A stretch of DNA of 64,000 bases from Cinclus cinclus (GCF_963662255.1 NC_085068.1:3844001-3908000); one strand, 5' to 3'. Positions 13,963 to 27,848 are shown, numbered from the stretch's first letter. A program made the numbers and translations. The notes: generated by a model from the sequence alone, not told the origin.

Positions 13963-16733
13963 AACATGGTTCATAGCACAAGGCCATTCAGCCTTTGAAG
14001 CTTTGCTTTACATCAGAGGAAAGGCCAAGGGCAAGGGACTCCAGTTCAGGAGATTTAGCAACTTGTGTTTGACCTGTTTTTCCCAGGGATGAGGTGCTGG
14101 TCGGGAAGAAGAGCAGAGCTCTGCCAAGATGGGTTAGTTAAATCCCAAAGGGAAGGGCCAGAAAAGGTGCTGGGCTTGCTCCAATCTTACATCTCACAGG
14201 TTATTAATATATTATTAACTTAATGACTACCCTTCAGTGAGAAAGTCTGTAGCATTTTTGACTGGCTCTGCTTTGGAACAAACGTTCAAAGGTATGGAGG
14301 CATCTACAGAAAGAGAAACATCCACCAAGAAGTTCAAAGCACCCAAGCAGTTCGGGTGTTTGACTGTGAATAGGAATGGTTACTGAGCTCTTTGGATGGC
14401 TTTGGGGTCTTCCTGCATCATTAGGTGCCAACAGCCCCCAGTAACTCTGGCATGTGTTTTAGTTCTGGCAGGTGAATGCAGGAGCCTGTTGAGTACTTGT
14501 ACCACATATCTGCCTGCATTGAGCACCACGTTATTGCTCCCGAGTTAAAAACACAGAATGTGCATTTCCTCAGGCAGCTTCGGGAGGGTAAACAGGGTCC
14601 TGGATGTTGTTAGCATGGTACCCTGGCACTTAAAACTTTCCTCTTAGCAGAGAATTGTCCAGATGTGATGAACAGATCATTAATGAATCACAGGTGTGAG
14701 AAAAGGAAAACAGGAGGAGAGAGGAGTTGGTGTGAAGAAGAATATTGGGTGTTTGGCTGATTTCCCATTTCAACTCTGCTTCCCCTGGACAGCTCCGTGC
14801 TCCCCAGAGATTTTTCTGGGATTCCCCAGGCCAAAACTGGGCATAGTTCTGATGCAGCTTCTGATCTCCCTTATGAAATGCCTTTTTTCCTGAATGGAAT
14901 TAATGGACTAAGGGTTCATTGTATTCTTTTTGAGGTCTTATGCTCTATAAGCCTTAGGACTTTGTGAGCTGAAGGTGGCATCATGCATGTTACTACCAAG
15001 TTAGGACCGCTCCAATCCAAGCAGAGGAGTTGGTTTGAATGTGCACTAGGGTGTCTGAGATGAGCTGTGGGAATACCAGGATGTAACAGGCTGATGGTTT
15101 GCCTAGTCCAGGATGGTTCCACTAGAAGAAGACAGTTATATATTCTTCAGCTGGAACCATAAACTGTGTACACTACACAGCATTCCTCATATGAAGACAT
15201 GGAAGTAGAATGTTGAGGACTGTTTGCAGAGCACTCTCAGTGTGAAATTGCTTTGACTAATGCCTGTGTCTCCTCTGGGGCATTCCCTAGACTGGCATTG
15301 TTTCTGTGCATGCCACTAACTGGCTGATAAAGAGGCACAGATACATCTCTGCCCTGCAGCAGGTTATTGGTAGGGTTATTTAATTTTGAAGGTTTGGAAG
15401 AGGATGAGTCTTCTCTTTGCAACACTGGTGAGATATTTAAGAAAGGCTGTGCAGGAGTGAAAGGAGTACCCAGCACTACCTTGCACCTGCAAGAAACATG
15501 AAAGGAAAAGTTGTGTTAACCCTTCTGGGCTGGACTGTGATGAACCTTTAATTGTAGGATCGCACACAACTTCCTGCACCATGGAATACAACAAACACCA
15601 TGTCTTCAAACTCCAGCTGTATTCTCATGAGTTACTGCCTTCATGTTTATTTGAAAGAGCTGACTGTGAAGCTTGTTTAAAAGTACATCCAATGAAAAAT
15701 GACAGCAAATGGTGCTGAAAGCAACTGTACAGATCCTAAAGGTCTAAATTAAAGGAAAACCCCCTCCCTATGGGAACAGCATGGAGAGGGTTCAGGGGAG
15801 ACACGTCTGCCAGACCTTTTGATGTTTCTCTTTTTCTTTCCTCTGCCTTCCTCCTTGCTGTTTAAGGTAAACACCAAGGGGTGCTGGAGGCATCCTTGGG
15901 CCTCTGAAGTGTCCATGCCTATTTGATCTGCCATTTGAAAGTGCATTGTAATGGTTTGGAATGTGAAAGTCTTTCCTGCTTCCTTGCTGTGTCTTTGTCA
16001 GGGGTATAATTTGAGACTAATTAGTTCTCAGCTCTCTGGCCTCTCGAAGGAGCATCAGCACCTGGTAGACTTGCTGAAGCCTTTATGAAATGGGAACACA
16101 TTGCTCTTTCATTTTATTGTACAAATAATTAGAATAACTTAGCCTAAGTCCCCTGGGATGCAGTTTGTGTTAAAAACACTTCCCTGCAGTGACTGGCAGC
16201 CAGCATGGAAGAACTGGAGTGGCTGAGACCTCTTGCCTGTGGACTTCCAGCCTTTCATCTATACCCCTGTGGGCTCCAATCCCTTCTAATCCACTCTGTC
16301 TAATCCTTTTCTGTGTTTCAGAACTGTCTCTCCCAGAGATCAGCTGCAAGAGGAGTGACATACAGGCCTGGAAGAGGTGAGATGGATGACATACTGATTA
16401 TATGAATGCAGTAGGTCCTCTAATGATTCTTCCAGCGTTGTGGTCTGGTACATGGTGCATGCCATGGTCTGGGGGACATGTCAGACCCTTCTCTGTGTGC
16501 TTGTGGGTCACCCAAACTGCTCTGCACGACAGAGAAGCTCAGACATGTGTGCTCCGTGCACTCTCTTGAGCTTTGGAAGGCTTTGGCATCTTTAAAGCCA
16601 GTGGAGTTAAAAATAAAGGTGACACCACCTCAGTAAAGTGATTCTGCATATTGCAAGGTTGAATTCTATTAATGTCCATAAAGATCAAGATCTTTGAGAT
16701 AGCTTCTTTTATTTTGGTGACATCTTGTCACAA

Positions 16734-16759
16734 ACAGATGTGAAATGTTTCACATCTGT
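16734..16759. repeat. Near-perfect 26-bp palindrome
   Basis: acagatgtgaaa (16734-16745) is followed by the 2-base centre tg and then tttcacatctgt (16748-16759), an exact reverse complement of the left arm. The centre is too short for a stable hairpin, so it is more likely a dimeric protein-binding site, the remnant of a small inverted-repeat element, or chance. Confidence 0.75.
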
Positions 16760-19700
16760 GGGATTTCATCCAGTAGCATAATTCCCTCACACATACTCTA
16801 TTGCTCTGTTGGGTGTTAATTTCCCTGCCTTTAATGTATGTGCACATTAACGTTGAGTTACTGTTGCTGTGAGAACTATAACTTCAAGTTTTATGATTCA
16901 AAATGAAAAAAAGAGTATATTTATATACTTTATTTTGCTTATGGATCAACATGGTAATATTGATATAAAGGGAGAAGAAAGAGAAACTTCTAAATAGAAA
17001 GTGCAACATCAAATACTGCTCTGTTTATTTTCCCTTCCATAACGTTGCTCTCATGGGCAAAATCCCCACTGTGAAGAAGAAAATATAAACTATGAAGCAG
17101 ACAAAAGGGAAAAAAAAAGAAAGCAACAGATAACTGAGATGTTAAATGAAGTTATTCAGAGAGAACATGTTTGCACTTACCAGACACATGCCAGGAACCT
17201 TAATGTAAAACCAGGCAATAACTTGAGATACTGAGATTGGCAAGTCTAGGACTTAGAGTGGACAATTCCAGTCACACTGCTGCTTTTCAGGGGAGTTGTG
17301 GTGATGTAGAGAAACAAAGCAGACACTGAAAAGCACATGGGGGAGACCTAAAATCTATTTATGGTGTTTATGGTGTCTCTCCCACTGGCCTGGGAGAGCT
17401 CACAGGTTTGTGAATTTAAAGCAGAAAGTTTCATTCCTCACAGGAACTCAGGAGAATTGGAAAATGTTTGTGGGAGGCTCAAGTAGAAGAGTACATTACA
17501 CTCTGTTTTTCAGTGTCTCAGAATGAGGAATCTGGTTTTGGTCTCACACTGGTATTAAGTCACAAGGAACCTTCTTCAAGTTAATGGTGTTATATGGAAT
17601 AAAGCAGGAGTGATGGGGCTGTGTAGCACACAGGGAAACACTCCCCAGCAGTGGCCAATATTACTTTATAGTCATGAGATAATATGATGTAGGATCTCAA
17701 GTACAGTTTGCGTTTACTCAGTACCCTTCCAGCATGGCTACTTCTGATGAAGCCACAAAGTTATCTCTTTTCAATTTATCCCTAATTTTAGAAAATACAG
17801 ACCTTTCCCTCTCACAGTGAAAGGCCACTCTTCCCTGGTCACAGTGCCTACTGTGATTTAATTTGTTATTGATTTTTACTGAGGTGGTGTCCATAACAGA
17901 AGTGGAGCAACCCAAATCACAAATCACTGATGAAAATTGTGACCAGCCTCTTACCAGCCTGCAAAGATGATAATTAAAAAGGACTGGAAAGGCAAATTCA
18001 ATCAGGCCAAATCAAGGTTGTTTGTGAAGGGGCCCAATTGATGTAGAAAATCAAAAGCAAACATTAGTAATATTAAAAACTGACTCTTTCAAAATCTTCA
18101 GATGGTCTCCTGTGTGACAGAAATAGCTTTGTTTCCTGAACACAGAACAGGGATTTATTTCCTCAGCAGTGGTGGCTGAGGAGGAGCCACTCCAGTGTGT
18201 CAGATGAACAAGGTGAGTTTCTAACATTGTTTTGCATTCCAAAGATCACAAAAGTCTTAAGGGCCTTCAGGACAATAAATCTAGAGAGAGGGTTTTAGAT
18301 TTAACCTTTTAGATCCCAGATGGCTGCTGTGGGAGAGATATCACCTCTGGTGCATCAATGGATTCCTGAGAGATCCCTGTCCCTGCTTGGCTGGGCTTGG
18401 AGCCTGCTGCACTGAAGGCACTCAGAACACTCCGTGGAGCTCCCTGCACTCATCCCAGCACCAGCTCCAAATCCTGTTGGGGCCAAGCATGGTTTCAGTC
18501 ATGTATTCACAGGACTGCTGTTTTCCTAGGAGCATAGAACATGGATATGGTAGATGTAACCTCAGAGAAACCTTGGGAAGCAGTGAAGGATCACTGCACA
18601 CACGGGCATTAAGTGACATACCTGGTGGAGCCCAGTGTCTCACCCAGCACTTACTGTCAAAGTCCTCAGGGGGAATAAACTGGTCTAAATCCATCAGATT
18701 CACTGCCACTACAGTGACTGACCTACGCCATGGGAGCTGGTCTCAGATGGGGCTGGGGGAGTTACAGAATGTGAAAAATATCTCTCATTCAGCTCATCTG
18801 GATGATGGGGTCTGTTGACTGAGCAAGTGGATGCAAGGGGAGAAGTCCAGCAAGATCTCTGCATCTTCTCTTTTAAGGCACGAGTGAGCTTTGGGAAGGC
18901 CTTTTCTGTTCTTATCTCCCAAATGTGCTAGTTCTGCGTAGCCATCACATCAGTTATGTACACTGCAAATGTTTGATTTCAGGGAAATGTGAAAAGAAAG
19001 GAAACTACTTCTCCCTGTCTCAGGATGGACTGGACGTGCATCAGAGTAAAGGAGATGGACAGAGAGCTGGAGAAGCAGCTTTTATGTCTTGTGGATGAAA
19101 TGGCACGAAAATGTACAAGGCTGTAATTGGCTCCCACAGAGTAACCGAGCTGCCAGAAGACCCAGGTGTTCTGGCTAATTGTTGCAGACAATTAATAACT
19201 CGGATTCTACTAATTCCATATCCAGCTGGGCAGCTCCTTACAGGACCAGAGAGTGAGATTCTCTGCAAAAGCTGCTTGGGGATAGGGAGCACTGGGGGAT
19301 CCAGGCTTAGGGTAGAGAAGGTCACAACTGGGCTGGCACTGCTGCTGGTTCAAATGGCAGCAAAATCACAGCCACAGCAGGACACAGTGGGAGCCTGCCA
19401 GCCTTTGGCTGAGATCTGCAGTCACAGGAGGGAGAGTTCTCACCCACTTGCTCCTCCCTGGAAACGGGAGCTGGATAATGAGTCTGTGGGTTTTGTAAAT
19501 CCTAACAAACCACATCTTTGTTCTGTGACCGAGCTTACACACAGGCTTTTCTTTGTGGTAACATGAATCCCGTAAGTCAGAAACATAATTTCACCCATTG
19601 TGTCCCATCCACAGATATGTCCTGCAAACTGGATGACTAGTGGTGGTGGGATGTGGCTTCCTGAAGCCCACTTGAGGTTTTCCTGAGAGGAAACACTAGT

Positions 19701-22700
19701 AATTTCAAGGAGGGGATGTGGCAGCTGCCCAGTTTGCCCTGTGTTGCAGGGCCTTGAATAGATGCAGAATTTGTGGGAGGACTTGAGCTGCCATCAGCCG
19801 TGCTCTGCATGCTGTGGGAATGCTGGCATCTGTCTCGAGCCAGAATGTTTTATAAGTGCTCTGAGAAATGATGGACCCTGGTTTTCAGAGCCACTAAGGC
19901 TCACTTTTGCTGGGTTTAATGCACTTGTCACAGCAGCATCCATCAGAAGTGAACAGCACTTGAGAGAGCGCAGCTCCCTGGTACTTGAACACCCAAAAAA
20001 TGGATGGTACTCCAAGCCAAGATTTTGAAGGCAGCATGGATTACATCACATCTAGAAGCAACTGATATTTTTATGGAGTTCCTACAAGCTCCTCTATTAG
20101 CTACCTCTCCCCTCCCCTTCCTCCAGCACTCAGGTACTTGGGCTTGCAAGGGTTGTAACTGCACAACTTTCAGGGGCTGTCTCTTATTCCTATTTTAACT
20201 TTTTCCTTTTTTCTTTCTATTAATACTTTTCCCGGAGTTTAATGTTAAATGTAAGGAAGTTCCTTCTCTGCAACTTTTCTATCCATCTTGCAGAAGATGT
20301 AGCAGAAATTATAGGTGGCAGTCTTATGCTATCAAACTGGTTTTCTGAAACTTCTGTTATACAATTTTTAATTCCCTTTCCTGTCTCCTTAATATTTCTT
20401 CTCTTCTGAGTATTCTCCTTCCTATACCCACATATTTCCCTGCTTTTTCACTTTCCTTCCTGTTCTTTTAGGCAGCCTGATCAGAAGAGGTTCTGCAATA
20501 CCACAGTTCTGTCTCTGGCTGCGAGGGGCTCAATGTCCCAGAGCCTGATGCCTGGGCTTGGATTACAAGGGGGATCCTGGAAGTGATCTTGGATGCCCTA
20601 CTTTGAGTCAGGGTCATGTGAGCTACATTGGATTCTTACAGATATCTAAACAATGGCAACTCTAAAATATAACTGCAGGGAAAAATAGGAAATAATTATA
20701 AATGAATGAATGCAGCAGACTGCTGATGGGCACTGGTGGAACTTTAATCTCAGGGCTGTATTAAACATATCCATGCCACCCACCAGCTCTGGCCATTCTC
20801 ACTGCATTGCCATCTGCTGCAGGATGGCTGGATGAACAAAATTTCCATAATTTGCACAATGTCCTCATGTGAAGCACAGTAGGAAGGCTGCTGGTAGTTT
20901 CTGATCTTATGATTCTGAGGAGACAAAGCTGGACTTTCACTATAGAGAAGAGGCCAGACCACTTCCCATGTAACTCTTCTTCTTTGGAGTTTCAGAACTT
21001 GAAGAAGTTCTCCCCAGAATTTTGTGAAAACTTCCTCATTTTTTTCCAGGGACAATGAATTTCCAAAACATCCCATGGACTGCATCTTCAGCAAAACAAT
21101 TCTCTGCCAGCACCTGAGGCAGTCAGGGAAGCAAAACAAACAAGTAAAACCCAAGCCACACACACTGCTTGATCTTAATGCAAATAAATCACAGAAGTAT
21201 TAAGTTCAGCTCTAAATCTCTCTCGGCATCTTCCTATCTTTCAGAGTGTTACTTACCTAAGAATATTTTATCAATCTGCCAGTCTGGCTTTATGTACTGT
21301 TTAGCTTTTTCCTGGCTGTGTATTGTCTGTCTGCTTCTCTGCTTATACTTCTCACTTTACCTTTATTCTAAAAACACTGTGTTGGTAAATAAGGGCACGC
21401 CAGCCACCAAAAGCAGCTGGAAAAGATATTTCTCCAGCCTCATCTCTCAGGGGACACTTGTCTCCATTTTTTATTTTATAGAAATTGCTTGCTTTCTGGT
21501 AATTTTCTGACCTTGAATCACTTCCTCAAGCTCTCCTTGTTCAGTTCTGCAACATTTGAAGAGATTAATAACATTTCCAAAGTGGTAGTGGGTATGCACT
21601 CACTCTTCAGCATATGAATAGGTTAGAGTTCCTGTACTCCTTATTTTCCTTATTCTGTTCTGCCTTCCTGGAGCAGGCATTTCTCCCACCTCATTTTCAG
21701 AAGCACTTTTTTACTGCTGCTACCAATATGCAAAAAGCTTCTGATTGACCACACTGCATATCTGGTGGAGAAGGAGTCAAAAATGATGCTTTGCTTAAGT
21801 ACATTTTAATTGCTTCAAAGAGGAATATCTAAACTCAAAGTATTTCAGCCTAAACTAAATAGCCTAAACTAATATATTTTTGTTCCAGTCAGTGCTTCTT
21901 AAAGATTTGTGTTTCCAGTGAAGAGCTGAAATGTTCTGCTGGTAATGTTGAATATTTTCTGAGAAGTTTTTTATGTAAATATGAATATTTAAAAATCTGG
22001 AAATAAATTACCAAGTTTTACAAGCCTTGAGTACTCACAAATTATGTTACACATAATGGGAACTTCAGGTTTGATGCTTAGAGGTCTAAATATTGATTTG
22101 AAAACATACCTTTTGGCTTCTGCGTTTGAAGTTTTTGGGGTTATATTATTGGAATGCCTTGACTTTACCTCAGTGTGACTGCTTCAAGATGTGTTCCCCC
22201 TTTGGGATCTTGCATTCATCAGAGGAATAATTTCTGAAATGCATCAGAAGACTCTGAATTATTTGTATCTGTGACACACAGCAGCCCAGGGGATCTGAAA
22301 CTTCTGCTTCATGAAGGTTGGCAGCTGCTGGGGCATTCCTGCTCATGAAAACACAGTCAAGGAGCTCAGGTAACAGCTCTGTCTCCATGGTGTTGATGGG
22401 GAGCTCAGGGGACTGGAAATATATAGCACATATAGAATATAGCACTCTTTGCCTCTGCTTTACCAGGCAGTACTCTCTCTGGTGAAAGTTACTGCTGGCT
22501 GACTGTGATTTTTGGCCTCCTTGATGTGTCATTGTGGAGTGAACTTAGTTTCTAAATGCCAGATTCAGCAGCCTTCCTTCAGTGCACTACTGGGGAGCAA
22601 GTGTGACTGGACGTGGAAGGAGGGGTGTGCAGGCTGTGGGTGGCAGAGTAAAGCTTTGAAGGGTCAAGTTTAGAAATCACCAGCTAACCCTTCTGAGCTC

Positions 22701-22978
22701 ACTAACACTGGGGGCTGAGTGTGGTGAAGGCAGATGATCAGAAGAGGCAACAGTGAACAAATAAATGGCACCTCAAATGCCTCCCACCACCCAGATGTAC
22801 AGAAGGAAGGAGAAGGCTGGAGGAAAGCCAAGGTGGAAATAACCAGAGTGATTTATTCAAGATCCCAGAGTGGATCCTGGAGGTCCAGGAATAGAGGAAC
22901 AGAAGTGGCCACCAGATTGTGGTGTGTCTCAGACTGTACCCCCTCTACAGATAGTTATTATTTATGTTTATACCATTA

Positions 22979-23083
22979 ATAGTTTGAAGGAAATCTATCT
23001 ATATCAAAACTTATAGATTTGTTATAATGTGTTATGTATTTGTTATATTTGTATAGTTTGAAGGAAATCTATCGATATCAAAA
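22979..23083. repeat. Direct repeat of 31 bp, two copies 74 bp apart
   Basis: The 31-base word starting atagtttgaaggaaatct occurs at 22979-23009 and again at 23053-23083 with a single mismatch (t to g). The sequence between is AT-rich. It looks like a short local duplication of recent origin, because the copies are nearly identical. Confidence 0.8.
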
Positions 23084-25988
23084 TTTCACTTACTATACCT
23101 CCCCTTCTGTGTTCAACTCTACTATGATCTGTTTGCTAAAGTCTGTTTAGGAACAGCTCTTTAAGAGGAGGGCAGGAAAAATGGAATTAGGTGCTCTACA
23201 GGTGGACAAGAATAAGAACAGCTGAACAATGGATTGCAGGGGGGTTTCTACAGATGCTGGGGCTCCAGGAGGGGAGCAGCTCTGTAGAAAGACACAAGGG
23301 AGATATAAGGCCAAAGATAAACTATGGAATAGGGATAGGAAAAAAGGTAAGAAAGCTTGAGCACTATCTGGCCCAGGAAGACCATTAAGAACAGGGTGAC
23401 ACTACCCTCTTGAGCCCTGCAGGAAAGCAGCTGCTGTATTAGTTCTGCTGTCTTCTACCTCCGAGTGGCCTGTCGTGGATAACCTCACCAGCAGGTACAG
23501 AAATGGCCTCATCTCTCCCCCTTCCCCTGTGTCCTCTGATGACCACACTGCCACGGAGGAAGGGACGTCTTGTTGAAGGTCACACAATGAGTCAGTGGTA
23601 GAAGACAGCTGGGGACAAGGGCTTCCCAAGCCCCTGGCTTGCATCCACTGTGCATCACTGGCATAGAGGCAGCTCTGCAAATCTCACATTCTCTACAATA
23701 CAATAAAGCTTTGTTGCACTGGTCTGGTTTTTTGGGTTTTTTACAATGTCTCTCAGAAACCCAAGACTGATTTGCATTTTAAACAGCACCAGTTACAGCT
23801 CGGGAAAATGCTATTCAGTAGCTCTGGGAGCTCAGGAGTAAAGATTATCTCTCAGTTTTCCTCTCCCAGTTTTTTTGCCTGAAATACATTTCTGTCCTAA
23901 TAGCACAATACTTATTGCTAATGTTTGTGTTGTGAATATTCATTACATCCTGAGGCTTCAAGACTCCAGCAGGAAGGAGAGAATGGGAAGCACTGTGATA
24001 CTCCTGATACCCCTACACTCCATAGACAGAGTAGAGGCATCAGGGTGGGAAGGCTTGTTTGGCTAGGGTGTGAGCTGTGGGATACTAATGCAGTCTGAAA
24101 GCCTTTGGGGAATGCTGGTGAAACTCCATTAAATAGTGCACTGAAGGCCTTTACAGCAAATAACTTCCATGAAACCATTAGCTTATCTTAATTGCAAGGA
24201 AAAAGCTGCACACACAGCAGGGGTTTAGGACACACTCTGTCTCAACATCTCTTTTTCTCTATAACAATCTGCAGAATTTCCCAGCGAGCTTCAGGACTGG
24301 GGATACTCTTCCTGCCCACAAAATTGTAGTGTTTTACCTGTCAGCAGTGGTGATGTAGGTTTCCACATGTGAATTTATGCAAAAGAGCCCTGCTGTCATG
24401 CGTGCCCGAGCAGGGGCAGCTTCTCACAGCAGAGCAGCATGGGCTGTAGCTGCTTGCAGGGCTGGGACATACTTCCCTTCTCCTGATGTGGCTGGAGGCT
24501 CCTGAGCTCACTGCTGTTCAGATGGTGCCATCTGGCTCTCATGAAATATATGAGAAATGTTATCCAATAAAAGAAGGGGGCTGGCTGGCTGTGTGCCTTC
24601 ACCTCTGTTCTTTGGGGAAGCAATTGTTTCTGCATCTGGGAAATGTTTAGCAGAATCTTTGATTACTAGTGTTGCCTGAGTAAGAAATAATAGTCTGGCA
24701 ATTAGAATTCAGTGGCCTGAATCAGTGGTAACTAGAAGATATTTTGCTTGGTCAGGACAGGGCTGAGGTTTATGAAAATACACAACACATAGAAATTTTA
24801 TTCTGCGCTGATGAGCAGTCAGAATTTCAGAGAGGGGCCATAAATATAAGCAAGTGGAGTGGCCAGTGGTGCCTGATCTTGGTCTGGAAGGTGCCTGTGC
24901 TGAGGCTGTGAGACATGAATAAAGGGGAAGGGTTTGCCTTCAGTTTCCCAACTCCAAAAGGCATCCTTTAGCCATGAATGGTTTTAGGGACAGTAACAAT
25001 CTCTTTCCTGCCTGCCTGTGACTGTGCCTCTGTGGACAGGTGTTTGTGGATTTGCAGCTGCTACCCAGGAGTGCCATACAGTGCTGATGTCCTTGGTGTC
25101 GTGCGTGTTTCTACCTGTGTGGCTGAGGACAGCAGTGTGCAGCACCTCAGCCCTTGTGCTGTTTGCCTGGCCATGTGTGCCATTAGTAAGAGCCACGGAA
25201 AATGCTAATTCTTTGTAGCTGCATTTGCATTGTTAGTGGAGTCTGCAGTAAGACACTGACACCTTTGTGCAGAGTTATGTGCAAGTAATGCAGGTACAGT
25301 TGGACACAGGTCATGTTCATGTGTTGCTCACACAGACAGTTTCAACTTGTGTTTGAGTAAAACATTCTCAGTATTGCTGATTTAAACAAATAATTAACTA
25401 TGTCCTCATTTTGGTAGCACATGCCATATTTGATTGAGCACTTCTATGAGGCCTGAGGGAGGAGAGTGATAGCAGTTAGAAACTGATGCTCTATGAACAC
25501 AGAGGGACAGTGAAGGTAATGTTAAACCAGGCATGAAGATTTCTCCTGGGCACTCTATTGGCCTTCTCATCCCCAAATATTTGAAATGTTTTATTTCTTT
25601 CCAATGCAGAATGAGAAGAGATTGAAATCATAGAAGTTTCCATAGTGCAGGATTGTCAGCCCCTTCCATCTAGGTGAGTATTCCATCAAGGTGCTTTTTG
25701 AGTGCTGTGCAGAGGTATTCATGTAGTGATAGTTAATGTTGAATGTGGCAGCTGGAGTGCCTCTATATTGACATGGAAAGGCATATTCTTCATTTACATA
25801 TTATAGGTGCTAGCACAAAAAGAGAAAATTCTAGTTCAGCTAAGGGCTAGTGTAGCTGTGCTATACATGTGAAGGATGGTTTTACACTCTCAGGAAACCA
25901 TGTACAAGTTTTCAACTGTGAAGTGATCGAGTTGATTTGTGCAGAGATGGGAAGGGTTTGTCTTTGCACGGGTGTGCCAGCAGCACTC

Positions 25989-26441
25989 TGTGGCTGTTCA
26001 CTCACGGGGTGTGTGACTATCTATGGAGTCACACAGCCCTTGAGCCTATCAAGGGAACTTCTAGGGGAATGCCCTGGAAAAATCTGTCAAAGTCTTCGAG
26101 GATGCCTCACTATCTGAAATGAGACAAAGGCTTCTGTCTGGTCCCCTGCAGCACTATGTTAATCTATCCCTATTCCCTATAGGTCACTGCCCCTTGCCCT
26201 GCCCTTGTACCACCCCAGTGCACTCAGAGCATTGCCCCCTGACCCCATACTTAACCCGAGACACTGCAGTGATTTTTGTCTTTTGTCCCTGGACTCCTTC
26301 AGCGTGGCTTGGCAATAAACCTTGCTGGAACTCTATACAAAAGAACCTTTCAATCTCTCTTTGCTGACTTATCTGTGGTGTGTGTAACTGTGAATTTGGT
26401 GATGTCTGCACCTCTCCAAGCGGCTTTCAGGAGATGTAGCA
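25989..26441 (+). mobile_element. Probable solo LTR of an endogenous retrovirus, about 453 bp
   Basis: The block begins TGTGGCTG and ends ATGTAGCA. It is flanked by an identical 6-base duplication, gcactc (25983-25988 and 26442-26447), the length typical of ERVK-type integration. An AATAAA signal at 26314-26319 lies about 120 bases before the 3' end, followed by T-rich sequence, as expected for R-U5 of a + strand LTR. There is no attached retroviral coding sequence. One caution is that a 12-bp inverted repeat (26432-26443 with 26463-26474) crosses the proposed 3' boundary, so the true edge may differ. Confidence 0.5.
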
Positions 26442-26447
26442 GCACTC

Positions 26448-27848
26448 ACCATCCAGTTCCACGCTGCTACATCTGTGTGCACCTGGCAGGCTGTCAGGGT
26501 CAGGAACACTGCTGAGGAGGGTCGTGTTACTGTCTGAGTGCTAGAAGCAGTGCTGGCTGATAACTCCTGCAGTCTGCTGGGCTCTGCTCAGTGATTCATT
26601 GAGCACTGTCCTTGGCGTCAGCATGGGCTGTGCTTGCAACATCAGCAGAGTTAGGAAAAGCAATTTTTCCCTTTACTGTACACTTGCAGTTTTCAATGAA
26701 ACTGTTAACCCCAAACCGGTCACCTTCTCTGCAGACACCTTTTATCACTGGCAGAAGTGTACAAAGCTGGTGGAATGCATTTTTTACTTCAGAAGCCTCA
26801 TTAAATTTGCATTCCTTGGAGCCCCACAAGGAAGATGATGGGTCTGGCTTTGTCTGCTTCACTTCCTGTTCACTTCGGGAGATGCATCAGAAAGAGTTTT
26901 TGACACAGCCTGCTTGGAGACAGACTCAGGTGATGGGCTTGTTTTATTGCACTACTTTCTGTTTCTTATTGACTTGACAAATCTGTCTGAAAATTGATAT
27001 TTTTCCTAAGCACCATCAATACTCAAGTAAGTGAGAATACAGGACAAAACAAGTTTAGGCTACATCACAGAGGTAATGTAGCCTCATTAAGAGCCATTAC
27101 CACTGGGTGGTTGTTCAGCAATTTACTAACATAATCCTGCTCTTGCAGGAGTCCAAATTACAGTAGCCGGTCAGTCCACTACACAGGCCAAGGATGGGGG
27201 AGACTATTTTTCTTTCTATCTGCCTCCAAAGCCAGAAGAGCACAAAATAAATAAATAAATAAATGCAAAATCACGGTATCCAGCACAGTAATTAGAGACC
27301 ATCCATCAACACTAAACAAAGTCCCTGTACTCCGGGATGTCCTTATCATAGATGGGACTCCATGTCCTGAAAGCCAAGGCAAGGGCAGGGCAAACTAGAT
27401 GACAAGCTGTGCAGAATGCTCCATGAGATGCAATGTACAGAATGAATGTACAGAAGATTTTCTCTAACACCCTAATTAGTAAGTCTTGCTGCCTCCCATT
27501 TAATGATTTCTACTTAACTTAGGGATTGTTGTCGTATATTTCTGCCACTTAATGCGTATAGATATCTCCTGTATAGAGCATTTATCCAGCAGTAAGGGCA
27601 CCAGAGAATACTCATGATGAGTCCTTCCCAAAGCCCTGGCTCTAAGACGGGCTGGACCTGCGGCACCGGCCAGGTGCAGCAAAATTTTCCTGTAATTTCC
27701 ATCCCGAAACGCTCCAGGTCTCGGGGTGGTGGCCACCCGACAGAGCCAGACCCCATCCCCAGTCTGCCACACGCAGCACGACAATCCCTGTCCAAACGGC
27801 AGCCTGTAAACCGAGGGCTCCCTCTGCGGACGGGCAGGGCAGTCCCGC
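26448..27848. other. Flank between the LTR and the CpG island
   Basis: No gene is recognised. It contains a 12-bp hairpin arm beside the LTR (26463-26474) and an (AAAT)n simple repeat at about 27245-27264. G+C rises steadily from about 27600 towards the CpG island. The long frames that begin near 27500-27614 on both strands exist only because GC-rich DNA lacks stop codons. Confidence 0.55.

Larger units (their letters stand above)
5742..25982. other. Intergenic DNA, about 20 kb, no gene recognised
   Basis: No frame here gives a recognisable protein, and the longest (for example 18387-18818 and 19111-19566) look random in composition. Small structures seen are a near-perfect 26-bp palindrome (16734-16759), pyrimidine-rich tracts (13300-13400, 13862-13962, 20180-20480), a 31-bp direct repeat (22979-23083), and a possible CR1 LINE remnant near 25626. 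In human the neighbour upstream of DISP3 is UBIAD1, separated by a large gene-poor gap, and I see no UBIAD1 sequence here. A lncRNA could be hidden in this stretch without my being able to see it. Confidence 0.55.

Noticed and set aside
18387..19566. Frames of 143 and 151 codons in the left intergenic region
   Set aside because: No recognisable family, no matching exons nearby, and amino-acid composition typical of random translation.
25626..25675. Possible CR1 LINE 3' end (aatcatagaa followed by ccccttccatctagg)
   Set aside because: Only about 50 bases with partial resemblance to the usual avian CR1 tail. Too short and diverged to annotate by eye.
1..27600. UBIAD1 or another upstream neighbour of DISP3
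   Set aside because: I looked for recognisable exons and found none. In human a large gap separates the genes, so absence in 27 kb is expected.
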